From the NCBI GenBank assembly GCA_013177815.1, contig JABLXM010000035.1, positions 1-33,317 on the forward strand: 33,317 bases of DNA, written 5' to 3'. Within the stretch, counting starts at the first letter, position 1, and each line of letters starts with the position of its first letter. The notes under the pieces were generated by a model. It was not told the origin of the DNA, made no database searches, and worked only from the letters and a program-made list of their open reading frames with translations. The DNA comes from Anaerolineae bacterium (lineage in GTDB: Bacteria; Chloroflexota; Anaerolineae; Anaerolineales; Anaerolineaceae). The translations under genes and the position numbers were made by a program. Of the stretch, positions 9,322 to 16,191 are shown one piece after another.

Positions 9322-10092
9322 CTATGCCTCCGGTTGACTGCCCACCTGGCGGATGAACCCAGGCGTGTTGAGCCCGCGTTCCAACAGGTAGGTCAGGTAA
9401 TATTGCATCAGCGCCGCCATCTCGTCCTGCACGCCCCCCGGCACGCGCGCGCGCCTGGCTTCGGCATAGGAACTGCGCTGGAAGTGGCGCAGGTAACGCA
9501 ACGCTTCCAAAGAGACCGGTTTGACGCCAGACGTGCCCGGTCCGCAGCGCGGGCACAGCACACCCCCGCCGGCTGCCGCGAAGAACTGGTCTTGCGGTTG
9601 GATGGTCTCGCCGCCGCTGACGCAGCGCTGGAGTTCCGGGCGATAGCCGGCGATCTCCAACAGGCTCAGTTCGTAGTAGCGCACCAGGGTGAAGATGTCC
9701 TCGCCTGTGTCCAGCCTTGCCAGGGTATCCACCAGCAAGGTGTACAGGGCGCGGTTCTGCCCCTCCTCGTAGGTGAAGCGGTCGAGCAACTCGACTGCGT
9801 AGGCAGCGTGAGCGGTGCGGGTCAGGTCGGCGCGGATGGCAAGGTAAGGCTGCACCGTCTCTGCCTGGGTGACGATCCAGAAATCCCGTCCGCGCGCCAG
9901 CATGAGGGTGGCGCGGGTGAACGGCTCCAGGTGCCCGGCTTTGCGGGAGTGCAGTTTGCGGGCGCCTTTGGCGATGCAGCGCAATTTGCCATGCTCACGG
10001 GTAAAGAGCACCAGCACGCGGTCTGCCTCGCCCCAATCGCTGTGGCGCAGCACCACCGCTTCGACCCGCAAATTCCTCGGCAACTCAGGCAT
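9322..10092 (-). CDS. recO: DNA repair protein RecO
   Basis: The 256-residue product matches RecO, which acts with RecR to load RecA onto SSB-coated DNA during gap repair. The N-terminal OB fold begins RVEAVVLRHSDWGEADRVLVLFTREHGKLRCIAKGARK, the family hallmark. A helical domain follows (YAVELLDRFTYEEGQN, LVRYYELSLLEIAGYRPEL), and a cysteine-bearing zinc-binding region lies at about residues 165-205 (RCVSGGE ... VLCPRCG). The length is typical. It begins 9 nt after an extended -10 box with no clear Shine-Dalgarno and stops with TAG. It lies downstream of the glmU-CNNM-cdd operon, separated by a large inverted repeat. Confidence 0.92.
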   Translation of the reverse strand: MPELPRNLRVEAVVLRHSDWGEADRVLVLFTREHGKLRCIAKGARKLHSRKAGHLEPFTRATLMLARGRDFWIVTQAETVQPYLAIRADLTRTAHAAYAVELLDRFTYEEGQNRALYTLLVDTLARLDTGEDIFTLVRYYELSLLEIAGYRPELQRCVSGGETIQPQDQFFAAAGGGVLCPRCGPGTSGVKPVSLEALRYLRHFQRSSYAEARRARVPGGVQDEMAALMQYYLTYLLERGLNTPGFIRQVGSQPEA

Positions 10093-10101
10093 TGTCAGGT
10101 T

Positions 10102-10110
10102 ATCGTACCA
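10102..10110 (-). promoter_or_regulatory. Extended -10 box TGGTACGAT for recO
   Basis: The minus strand reads TGGTACGAT, 9 nt before the recO ATG at 10092. The predicted start site leaves at most about 3 nt of leader. Its TGG extension is shared with the rpoD and glyQS boxes. Confidence 0.4.
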
Positions 10111-10143
10111 GATTGTGCCACGTTTTGGTAGAAATCAAGTTTC

Positions 10144-10208
10144 ACAAAGAGACCACAGAGGTCGCAGAGTTATGTCGTTTTCCTCTGCGTTCTCTCTGGT
10201 CTCTTTGT
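10144..10208. repeat. Imperfect inverted repeat, 26-bp arms (ACAAAGAGACC family)
   Basis: Arms at 10144-10169 and 10183-10208 match at 23 of 26 positions when one is reverse-complemented; both outer ends read ACAAAGAGACC and both inner ends GCAGAG, with a 13-nt loop. Repeats of this CACAGAGG/GCAGAG kind are scattered through many bacterial genomes. It lies between cdd and recO and would form a strong hairpin in either transcript. Half-copies are at 1743-1766 and 13327-13346. Confidence 0.7.
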
Positions 10209-10227
10209 TAATTTCCTCCTGATCAGA

Positions 10228-10637
10228 TCATCCCCTTGGCAGGTCGTTGGGGGTGAAGGCGCCGGGGAGCAGCTCGGCTACCGTCATCTCGTGCAGACCT
10301 TGCCGCTCTCATCCGCGACCAAAACCAACGTGCCCAGCCCGAACTCCGCCAGCACCTGCCGGCACGAGCCGCAGGGCATGCCGCAGTTGGAGGTCACCAC
10401 CGCAATCGCCCGGAAGGCGCGCTCGCCTTCGGAGACGGCTTTGAACACTGCCACCCGCTCGGCGCACATGCCGGTGGGGTAGGCGGCGCTCTCCACGTTG
10501 GCGCCGCGGAAGACCTTGCCGGACTCACACAACAGCGCGGCGCCGACCTGATAACGCGAATAAGGCGCATATGCCATCTGGCGCGCCGCCAGCGCGGTCG
10601 CCACCAATTCGCTACGCTGCTGATCACTCAAGCTCAT
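10228..10637 (-). pseudogene. cdd: Cytidine deaminase with a one-base frameshift near the C-terminus
   Basis: The product begins MSLSDQQRSEL at ATG 10637 (GGAG 7-8 nt upstream, overlapping the end of the CNNM gene by 14 nt) and shows the homotetrameric cytidine deaminase core. VGAAL and NVESAAYP come first, then the zinc motif CAE (Cys58, Glu60) and PCGSC (Cys89, Cys92). The enzyme would convert cytidine and deoxycytidine to uridines for pyrimidine salvage. After GKV (residue 114) the frame falls into CTR and stops at TGA (10284-10286). In the neighbouring frame the expected tail continues with AELLPGAFTPNDLPRG and stops at TGA 10228-10230. A single missing base near 10293-10296 explains this. 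The zinc site is intact, so a truncated protein might fold, but the lost tail is conserved. A sequencing deletion is as likely as a true mutation. Confidence 0.85.
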
Positions 10638-11898
10638 TGCCCTGCTCCTCACCGACGGTCTCGTCCACCGGGCGCACCCGCACCAGCGCGATGCGCCTGC
10701 CGATGACCTTCTCGACCGTCAACTGCCAGCCATCCAGTTCGATCTGCTCGCCACCCTGCGGCACGCGACCGACTTTGCCGTAGATCAGACCGCCCAGCGT
10801 ATCGGCGACATCCCTGGTATATTTCGTGCCGACGACATCATTGAAATCATCCAGGTCCACCCGTCCCTGGAAGAGGTATTCCTGATCGCCCACCTGCTGG
10901 TAGAGCAATTCCTCGCTCTGGTCATATTCATCGCGGATCTCCCCGACGATCTCTTCGACGATATCCTCCAGGGTGACAATGCCAGCCATGCCGCCGTATT
11001 CGTCCACGACGATCGCCAGGTGCACGCGATTGGACTGCATCTCCGCCAGCAATTCATCCACCTTCTTGGCTTCCGGCACAAAATAGACCTGGCGCAGCAG
11101 GCTGCGCAGGTTGAGCTTTTCGCCGCCGGCTTCCTGCAGGCGTAGCATGTCCTTGGCGTAGACCAAGCCGATGATATTGTCAATCGAATCCTCATAGACC
11201 GGCAGGCGCGAATGCCCGGATTTGCGCACCTTGGCGAGCACTTCCGGGATGGGATCGTTGACCTCGACCGCAACCACATCCATGCGCGGCACCATGATCT
11301 CACGGCACAACGTGTCGCTGAACTGGATGATGGAATAGATCATGCGGCGCTCACCGGGATCCAGGCTGCCTTCCGGCTGCCCCTCCTCCACCCAGGTGCG
11401 CAGGTCGTCATCGGTGACCGAGCCAGGCATGCGCTGAAGCGAGGATGGCGTGCCGAGCACCTTCATGAGTAGCCAGGAAAGCGGGTAAAGCAGCGTATCC
11501 ATGACGAAACCCAGCGGCGCCAGGCGCATCGCCCAGGTTTCCACATGGCGTAAGATGACGCCCTCCAGCGCAAACTCCAGCACCAAGAGGGTCAACAGCA
11601 GCAACACGCCGATGAGTAGCGCCGCCCACAGCGGAAGAAGCGTGCCCAGGCTGCCTGCCAAGAGCCAGGCGACCTGCGCCGCGATGGCGAAGTGCATCAG
11701 GATGACGCCCACCCGCAGCGTGGCAGGCAGCAAGGGGCGCTCCAACAGTTTGATGGCGCGGTCGACCACCGCCGGGTTTTGCTCGCGGCGGTCAGCTAGA
11801 TGCGGCAGGCGGACATGAATGAAAGTCACCCGCAGCGCCACCAGCGCCAGATCGAACAGGATCGACAAAACCAACACAGACCAATCAGGACCGTTCAT
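10624..11898 (-). CDS. CNNM/CorC-type membrane protein with tandem CBS domains (hemolysin C-like)
   Basis: The roughly 424-residue product has an N-terminal DUF21/CNNM membrane region of about 175 residues with several hydrophobic segments (VLVLSILFDLALVAL, LMHFAIAAQVAWLLAG, LPLWAALLIGVLLLLTLLVL, LLYPLSWLLMKVLG). Two CBS domains follow (MVPRMDVVAVEVNDP...RLPVYED and VDELLAEMQSNRVHLAIVVDEYGGMAGIVTLEDIVEEIVGEI). A C-terminal CorC/HlyC transporter-associated domain ends the protein. Family members export Mg2+ or support magnesium and cobalt resistance; the ion here is not known. The ATG at 11898 gives the expected N-terminus and overlaps the end of glmU by 14 nt; a longer upstream extension has no support. 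It is the middle gene of glmU-CNNM-cdd, with both junctions overlapping by 14 nt. Confidence 0.92.
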   Translation of the reverse strand: MNGPDWSVLVLSILFDLALVALRVTFIHVRLPHLADRREQNPAVVDRAIKLLERPLLPATLRVGVILMHFAIAAQVAWLLAGSLGTLLPLWAALLIGVLLLLTLLVLEFALEGVILRHVETWAMRLAPLGFVMDTLLYPLSWLLMKVLGTPSSLQRMPGSVTDDDLRTWVEEGQPEGSLDPGERRMIYSIIQFSDTLCREIMVPRMDVVAVEVNDPIPEVLAKVRKSGHSRLPVYEDSIDNIIGLVYAKDMLRLQEAGGEKLNLRSLLRQVYFVPEAKKVDELLAEMQSNRVHLAIVVDEYGGMAGIVTLEDIVEEIVGEIRDEYDQSEELLYQQVGDQEYLFQGRVDLDDFNDVVGTKYTRDVADTLGGLIYGKVGRVPQGGEQIELDGWQLTVEKVIGRRIALVRVRPVDETVGEEQGNELE

Positions 11899-13249
11899 CT
11901 TCCCCTTCTTCGAAATTCTTGACCACTTTGGCGGGCACGCCCACCGCCAGCGCATGCGCGGGCACATCCCTGGTGACCACCGCGCCCGCGCCGGTCACGG
12001 CGCCTTCGCCCAGCGTCACCGGCGCCACCAGCATGGTATCCGAGCCGGTGAAGACGTTATCACCCAGCACGGTCTTGTTCTTCTTTTCACCATCGTAGTT
12101 GCAGGTGATGGTGCCGGCGCCAATGTTGACGTTCCTGCCGATGTGGGCATCGCCGATATACGAGAAGTGCCCCATCTTGGTGCCTTCGCCCAGGTAGGAA
12201 TTCTTGACCTCGCCGAAATTGCCCATGTGCACGTGCGATGCCAGGTGTGCGCCCTTGCGCAGATGGCAGAACGGACCCATCTCCACGTCGTTCTCTACCA
12301 CGGCGCTTTCCATGACGGATGACAGGATGGTGCAGCCATCGCCAACCGTGCTGTCCTCGACGATGCTGTTGGGACCAACACGGCAGCCGGCGCCAATGAC
12401 GCTTGCCCCGCGCAGGTAGGTATCCGGGTATAGGATGGTATCCTGCCCGATGGTGACGCCGGCATCGATATAGGTGCGCGCCGGGTCGACCATGCCGACG
12501 CCCGCCAGCATCCAGCGGGTGTTGATGCGCTGGCGCAGCAGGGCTTCGGCTTCCGCCAGGTGGACGCGGGTGTTGATGCCCACCGTCTCCGCCGGGTCCA
12601 CCAGTTGAATGGCATCCACCCGCAGCCCATCCAAGACCGCCAGTTCGACCGCGTCCGTCAGGTAGTATTCGCCTTTGGGTGAGATCTGCACGCGCGGCAG
12701 CGCATCCCACAGCCAGTCAGCGCGGAAGCAGTAAGCGCCCACGTTGAGTTCGCGCACCTGTTTTTCAGCCTGGCTCGCCTGGGCTTCTTCGACGATCTTG
12801 AGCACCGATCCATCCGGTTTGCGGATGATGCGCCCAAAGCCATGCGGGTTGTCCATCACCACCGTCAACAGGGTGAAGGGACCAGGGTTGGCTTTTTGCG
12901 CCGCCACCAGCCGTTCCAGCGTACCGGCGGTCAGCAGCGGCATGTCACCATAAGTCACCAACACCAGGTCAGAGCGACCACGGCACAAAGCTTCGGCGCT
13001 ACGGACGGCGTGGGCGGTGCCCAACTGTTCCTGCTGGGTGACCAGCCGGGCGCGCTCGCCCACCGCTTCACCTACCGCCTCGGCGCCATGACCGACCACC
13101 AGCACAGGCGGCTGGTCGGTGAGGGCAGCGACGGCATCCAGGGCATACAACACCATCGGCTGACCCGCCAGCGGGTGCAACATCTTGGGCAACGCGGAGC
13201 GCATACGCGTCCCCTGCCCGGCTGCCAGTATGACGGAGATCAAACGCAT
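11885..13249 (-). CDS. glmU: Bifunctional GlmU: GlcN-1-P acetyltransferase / GlcNAc-1-P uridylyltransferase
   Basis: The 454-residue enzyme makes UDP-GlcNAc, the precursor of peptidoglycan and other glycans, in the cytoplasm. The N-terminal pyrophosphorylase domain starts ISVILAAGQGTRMRSALPKM (nucleotide-binding loop) and has QLGTAHAV, YGDMPLL and the EYYLTDAV segment. From about residue 245 a left-handed beta-helix of hexapeptide repeats forms the acetyltransferase, with GPFCHLRKGAHLASHVHMGNF, GAGTITCNYDGEKKNKT and GSDTMLVAPV conserved. The ATG at 13249 has GAGGTG 6 nt upstream; an in-frame TTG at 13285 is less likely. It leads an operon with the CNNM and cdd genes. Upstream lie a 17-bp inverted repeat and tRNA-Gln on the same strand. 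Confidence 0.96.
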   Translation of the reverse strand: MRLISVILAAGQGTRMRSALPKMLHPLAGQPMVLYALDAVAALTDQPPVLVVGHGAEAVGEAVGERARLVTQQEQLGTAHAVRSAEALCRGRSDLVLVTYGDMPLLTAGTLERLVAAQKANPGPFTLLTVVMDNPHGFGRIIRKPDGSVLKIVEEAQASQAEKQVRELNVGAYCFRADWLWDALPRVQISPKGEYYLTDAVELAVLDGLRVDAIQLVDPAETVGINTRVHLAEAEALLRQRINTRWMLAGVGMVDPARTYIDAGVTIGQDTILYPDTYLRGASVIGAGCRVGPNSIVEDSTVGDGCTILSSVMESAVVENDVEMGPFCHLRKGAHLASHVHMGNFGEVKNSYLGEGTKMGHFSYIGDAHIGRNVNIGAGTITCNYDGEKKNKTVLGDNVFTGSDTMLVAPVTLGEGAVTGAGAVVTRDVPAHALAVGVPAKVVKNFEEGEDERS

Positions 13250-13326
13250 TCCATCCACCTCAAAGTCATTATCTATGCCTGCCAATTGGAAATCCTTGGG
13301 CGATAGCGGGTATCATTGGTCGAATT

Positions 13327-13346
13327 CCGTGTTCTTCTGCGCCTCT
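13327..13346. repeat. Half-copy of the AGGCGCAGAAG repeat upstream of glmU
   Basis: The reverse complement begins AGAGGCGCAGAAG and continues AACACGG. It shares AGGCGCAGAAG with the copy at 1743-1766 and resembles the arms of the repeat at 10144-10208. Confidence 0.4.
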
Positions 13347-13382
13347 ATGATCGATCATCATCAAATGTGCGGTTAATGCCAC

Positions 13383-13429
13383 CGACGGGCTTATCGCGCT
13401 GCCGTCGTTGCGGCGCGATAAGCCCGTCG
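13383..13429 (-). terminator. 17-bp perfect inverted repeat between tRNA-Gln and glmU
   Basis: CGACGGGCTTATCGCGC (13383-13399) is mirrored exactly by 13413-13429, with a 13-nt loop. On the minus strand it begins 23 nt after the tRNA 3' end, a natural place to end tRNA transcription. No T-run follows, so it could instead be a factor-dependent terminator, a processing hairpin or a protein-binding palindrome in the glmU upstream region. Confidence 0.5.
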
Positions 13430-13451
13430 AGTGGGCAGCGAACTGCTCAGG

Positions 13452-13522
13452 CTGGGGCGCCAGGATTCGAACCTAGATCCACAGATCCAAAGTCTGGTGT
13501 GCTGCCGTTGCACCACGCCCCA
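13452..13522 (-). tRNA. tRNA-Gln, anticodon TTG
   Basis: On the minus strand a 71-nt cloverleaf can be drawn. The acceptor stem is TGGGGCG with CGCCCCA, the D stem GTGC with GCAC, the anticodon loop CTTTGGA (anticodon TTG, reading CAA), a 4-nt variable loop, and the T arm CTAGG-TTCGAAT-CCTGG. The discriminator base is G, as expected for tRNA-Gln, and the 3' CCA is not encoded. The outer pair of the anticodon stem is a C-U mismatch. The acceptor U-A start is typical of glutamine tRNAs. It begins 31 nt after the stop of the ABC ATPase gene, with only an AT-rich TAAAAT-type sequence as a possible -10. Confidence 0.93.
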
Positions 13523-13553
13523 GTATGGTTGGGATGATTATTTTAACACAGAA

Positions 13554-14333
13554 TCATGCGACAAAGGCAACCTGGGCTTCCGAGCGGATCAAGCCCAGCA
13601 ACTGACGGCGCAGCGCCTGGAAGCGCGGGTCGAATTCGGCTTCGAGGAAGCTGCGCGGGCGGGGCAGGTCCACCACCACCTCGGCTTTGACACGCCCGGG
13701 GCGAGCAGTCATCACATAGATGCGGTCCGAGAGGACAATGGCTTCCTCGACATCGTGGGTGACGAACAACACCGTCACCCGCTCGCGTTCCCACACATCC
13801 AGCAGCAGCTCCTGCATCAACAGGCGAGTCTGGGCATCGAGCGCACCGAAGGGTTCATCCATCAGCAGGATCTTTGGGCGAGCCACGAGCGCGCGGGCGA
13901 TGGCGACCCGCTGCCGCATGCCGCCGGAGAGTTGGTTGGGGAAGGCGCCTTCGAAGCCACCCAGACCGACCAGGTCGATGTAGCGTTGCGCCAGGGCAGC
14001 CTGCCCGGCGGGGGACAGACCGGATTTCTTAAGCCCGAAGCGCACGTTCTGCACCACCGTCAGCCAGGGGAAGAGGGTGTAGCCCTGGAAGACCATGCCG
14101 CGGTCGGCACCGGGAGCCTCCACCAGGGCACCATCCACACGGATCTCGCCGCGGTCGGGCAGATCCAGCCCCGCCACCAATTGCAGGAACGAGGATTTGC
14201 CACACCCGGAGGGACCAATGATGGAGACGAACTCGTTCTCGCCCACCGCCAGGTCAAAGGCTTGCAGCGCCACCACCGGGCTGCCACCGCGCGGTTGAAA
14301 AATACGCCAGATATCGGTTGCTTGCAGTTTCAT
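13554..14333 (-). CDS. NitT/TauT-type ABC transporter, ATP-binding protein (SsuB-like)
   Basis: The 259-residue ATPase energises import with the permease encoded 9 nt upstream. Motifs: Walker [10 protein letters not shown] (about residue 40), Q-loop [14 protein letters not shown], signature [15 protein letters not shown], Walker [13 protein letters not shown], and H-loop FVTHD. The sequence belongs with the nitrate/sulfonate/taurine/thiamine-precursor importers (SsuB/TauB/ThiZ), a group in which the ATPase does not reveal the substrate. AGGGTG precedes the ATG at 14333. It is the last gene of hisD-SBP-permease-ATPase, and tRNA-Gln follows directly. Confidence 0.93.
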   Translation of the reverse strand: MKLQATDIWRIFQPRGGSPVVALQAFDLAVGENEFVSIIGPSGCGKSSFLQLVAGLDLPDRGEIRVDGALVEAPGADRGMVFQGYTLFPWLTVVQNVRFGLKKSGLSPAGQAALAQRYIDLVGLGGFEGAFPNQLSGGMRQRVAIARALVARPKILLMDEPFGALDAQTRLLMQELLLDVWERERVTVLFVTHDVEEAIVLSDRIYVMTARPGRVKAEVVVDLPRPRSFLEAEFDPRFQALRRQLLGLIRSEAQVAFVA

Positions 14334-14342
14334 CGGGACACC

Positions 14343-15188
14343 CTATGCCTGCCGTTCAACCCAGGTGAACATGCGACGGTACGCCAGCTTGAACAGCACG
14401 TCGGTCGCCAGCCCCAGCGCGCCGATCACAAGAATACCAAGGATGATGCTCTCGGTCTGTAGAAAGCGCTGGGCGCGCATGATGCGGTAGCCCAACCCGA
14501 CGTTGGCAGCCACCAATTCCGCCACCACCAGGTAGGTCCAGCACCAGCCCAGGGTGATGCGGAAGGTATCCCAAATGCCCGGTAGCGCGGAGCGCAATAC
14601 CACGTCGCGCAGCACTTCCCACTTGTTCAAACCCAGGGTATAGCTGGTCTGGATCAACTCGCGCGGCACGGTCTTGACGTTATCCATGATCATCAGCACT
14701 TCCTGGAAGAAAGTGCCGATGAACAGGATGAGGAATTTCTGCGAATCGCCCACGCCCAGCCACAGGATGGTGAGGGGAACAAACGCCACTGCCGGCATGT
14801 AGCGCACCAGGTCGATGAAAGGCTCGAACAGCCCCTCGAAGAAGCGAAAGCTGCCCATCAGGATTCCGATGGGCAGCGCCAGCAGGGTGGAAAGCAACCA
14901 GCCCGCCATGATGCGGTACAGGCTGGCGCCCATATCCTGCCAGAGGATGCCCTCACGCACCTGGCGCGCAAGTTCGCCGGCGACCGCCCAGGGGGAGGGC
15001 AGGAAGATCGGTTTGACCATGCCCGAGCCGGTCAGCAGCACCCAGCCGATGAGGAACAAGGCAATGAAACCCACGCCCGCCGCCCAATAAATGCGGGCGG
15101 GGATATCGCGGCGCAGTTCCAGCAACCGCGGACGGCGTTCCCGCGGTTGCCGGTTGTTGAGGACATTTGCAGTATTCTGTGATCCCAT
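14343..15188 (-). CDS. NitT/TauT-type ABC transporter, permease (SsuC-like)
   Basis: The 281-residue integral membrane protein has a hydrophobic segment near residues 35-52 (GVGFIALFLIGWVLLTGSG). The binding-protein-dependent permease domain follows, with LYRIMAGWLLSTLLALPIGILMG and VAFVPLTILWLGVGDSQKFLILFIGTFFQ. Its coupling loop (ELIQTSYTLGLNKWEVLRDVVLRSALPGIWD) would contact the ATPase. FLPSPWAV before the domain is typical of SsuC/TauC/ThiX relatives. It begins 11 nt after the stop of the binding-protein gene and has only a weak upstream AGGT, so translation may be coupled. It ends with TAG. Confidence 0.93.
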   Translation of the reverse strand: MGSQNTANVLNNRQPRERRPRLLELRRDIPARIYWAAGVGFIALFLIGWVLLTGSGMVKPIFLPSPWAVAGELARQVREGILWQDMGASLYRIMAGWLLSTLLALPIGILMGSFRFFEGLFEPFIDLVRYMPAVAFVPLTILWLGVGDSQKFLILFIGTFFQEVLMIMDNVKTVPRELIQTSYTLGLNKWEVLRDVVLRSALPGIWDTFRITLGWCWTYLVVAELVAANVGLGYRIMRAQRFLQTESIILGILVIGALGLATDVLFKLAYRRMFTWVERQA

Positions 15189-15199
15189 GCGGTTGTGAC

Positions 15200-16165
15200 C
15201 TATTCCAGGAACGAGGCATCGAAGATGTCGCCGGGGATGGGGAAGGACTCCAGGTAGCCCATCGCCACGGCAGCACCGCCAATATCCTGGAAGGTCTGGA
15301 AGAAACCGCCCGTCAACTGCTCTTTATTGGCAGCCAGGTCATAGAATTCAACCCCGTCGAAGGCAGTCGCCAGGTCAGCCGGCTCGGCGCCGACATTGCG
15401 CGCGATGATGGCTTTGGCTTCATCCGGGTTGCTCTTGTAGAACGCCAGGGCTTCATCCCAAACCTTGAGCATATCGCGCACGGCTTGCGGGTTGGATTGG
15501 GCAAACGCCAGCGGCACAACCAGCACGTCCGAGATCAAGCCGGGGTTTTCAGCGGCGGTATAGAGCAGGCTGAGGCTGGAATCCTGCTTGAGCACCTCGG
15601 TGATATAGGGTTCATAGGTCACAGCGGCATCCACCTCGCCGGCAGCAAGAACCAGACCGGCATCCGAAGCCGGGAGCGGCACCGGGACGATATCGGCGAT
15701 CGACATGCCATTCTGCGCCAGGGCATAGTTGAGTAGCAGATCGCTGGTGGCACCTTCCTCATAGGCAACTTTCTTGCCCTTCAGGTCAGCAATCGAGGCG
15801 ATACCCGATCCCGCCAGGATGGCATCGGCTTCGTAGGAGGCGTCCTCGAGCAGGGCGATGCGCAACTCAACGCCGGCGGTGTAGAGCTTGGTTGCGGTGT
15901 GGGTCGCTAGGTTGGCGGCTTCCATGTTGCCAGAAGCGAAAGCCGCATTCACATCCTGGTCGGTGTTGAAGTTGATCAGTTCGACCGCCAGGTTGTACTG
16001 GTCGAAATATCCCTTTTCGACGGCGATGAACCACGGACCGTAACCGATCCACGGCTGGGTGCCGATGCGCACCTGCACCTTTTCCGGCGCAGCGGGGGCG
16101 CAACCAGCCAGCAGCAGGGCTGCCAGGCTGACGACAAGGATGAAACGGGTGATGCGAGTGTTCAT
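15200..16165 (-). CDS. NitT/TauT-type ABC transporter, substrate-binding lipoprotein (SsuA/NMT1-like)
   Basis: The 321-residue extracytoplasmic receptor has a lipoprotein signal ending LLLAGC (Cys22). The mature protein begins VRIGTQPWIGYGPWFIAVEKGYF, the family signature, and continues with SIADLKGKKVAYEEGATSDLLLNYAL and AGEVDAAVTYEPYIT, all typical of the NMT1/SsuA/TauA fold. Relatives bind sulfonates, nitrate, bicarbonate or thiamine pyrimidine precursors, and the ligand cannot be read from the sequence. The gene begins 26 nt after the hisD stop with AAGGA upstream and no intervening terminator, so it should be co-transcribed with hisD. A histidine-related ligand is therefore a reasonable prediction. 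Confidence 0.92.
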   Translation of the reverse strand: MNTRITRFILVVSLAALLLAGCAPAAPEKVQVRIGTQPWIGYGPWFIAVEKGYFDQYNLAVELINFNTDQDVNAAFASGNMEAANLATHTATKLYTAGVELRIALLEDASYEADAILAGSGIASIADLKGKKVAYEEGATSDLLLNYALAQNGMSIADIVPVPLPASDAGLVLAAGEVDAAVTYEPYITEVLKQDSSLSLLYTAAENPGLISDVLVVPLAFAQSNPQAVRDMLKVWDEALAFYKSNPDEAKAIIARNVGAEPADLATAFDGVEFYDLAANKEQLTGGFFQTFQDIGGAAVAMGYLESFPIPGDIFDASFLE

Positions 16166-16191
16166 AGTTAATTCCTTTCCTCTTCAGGTTT

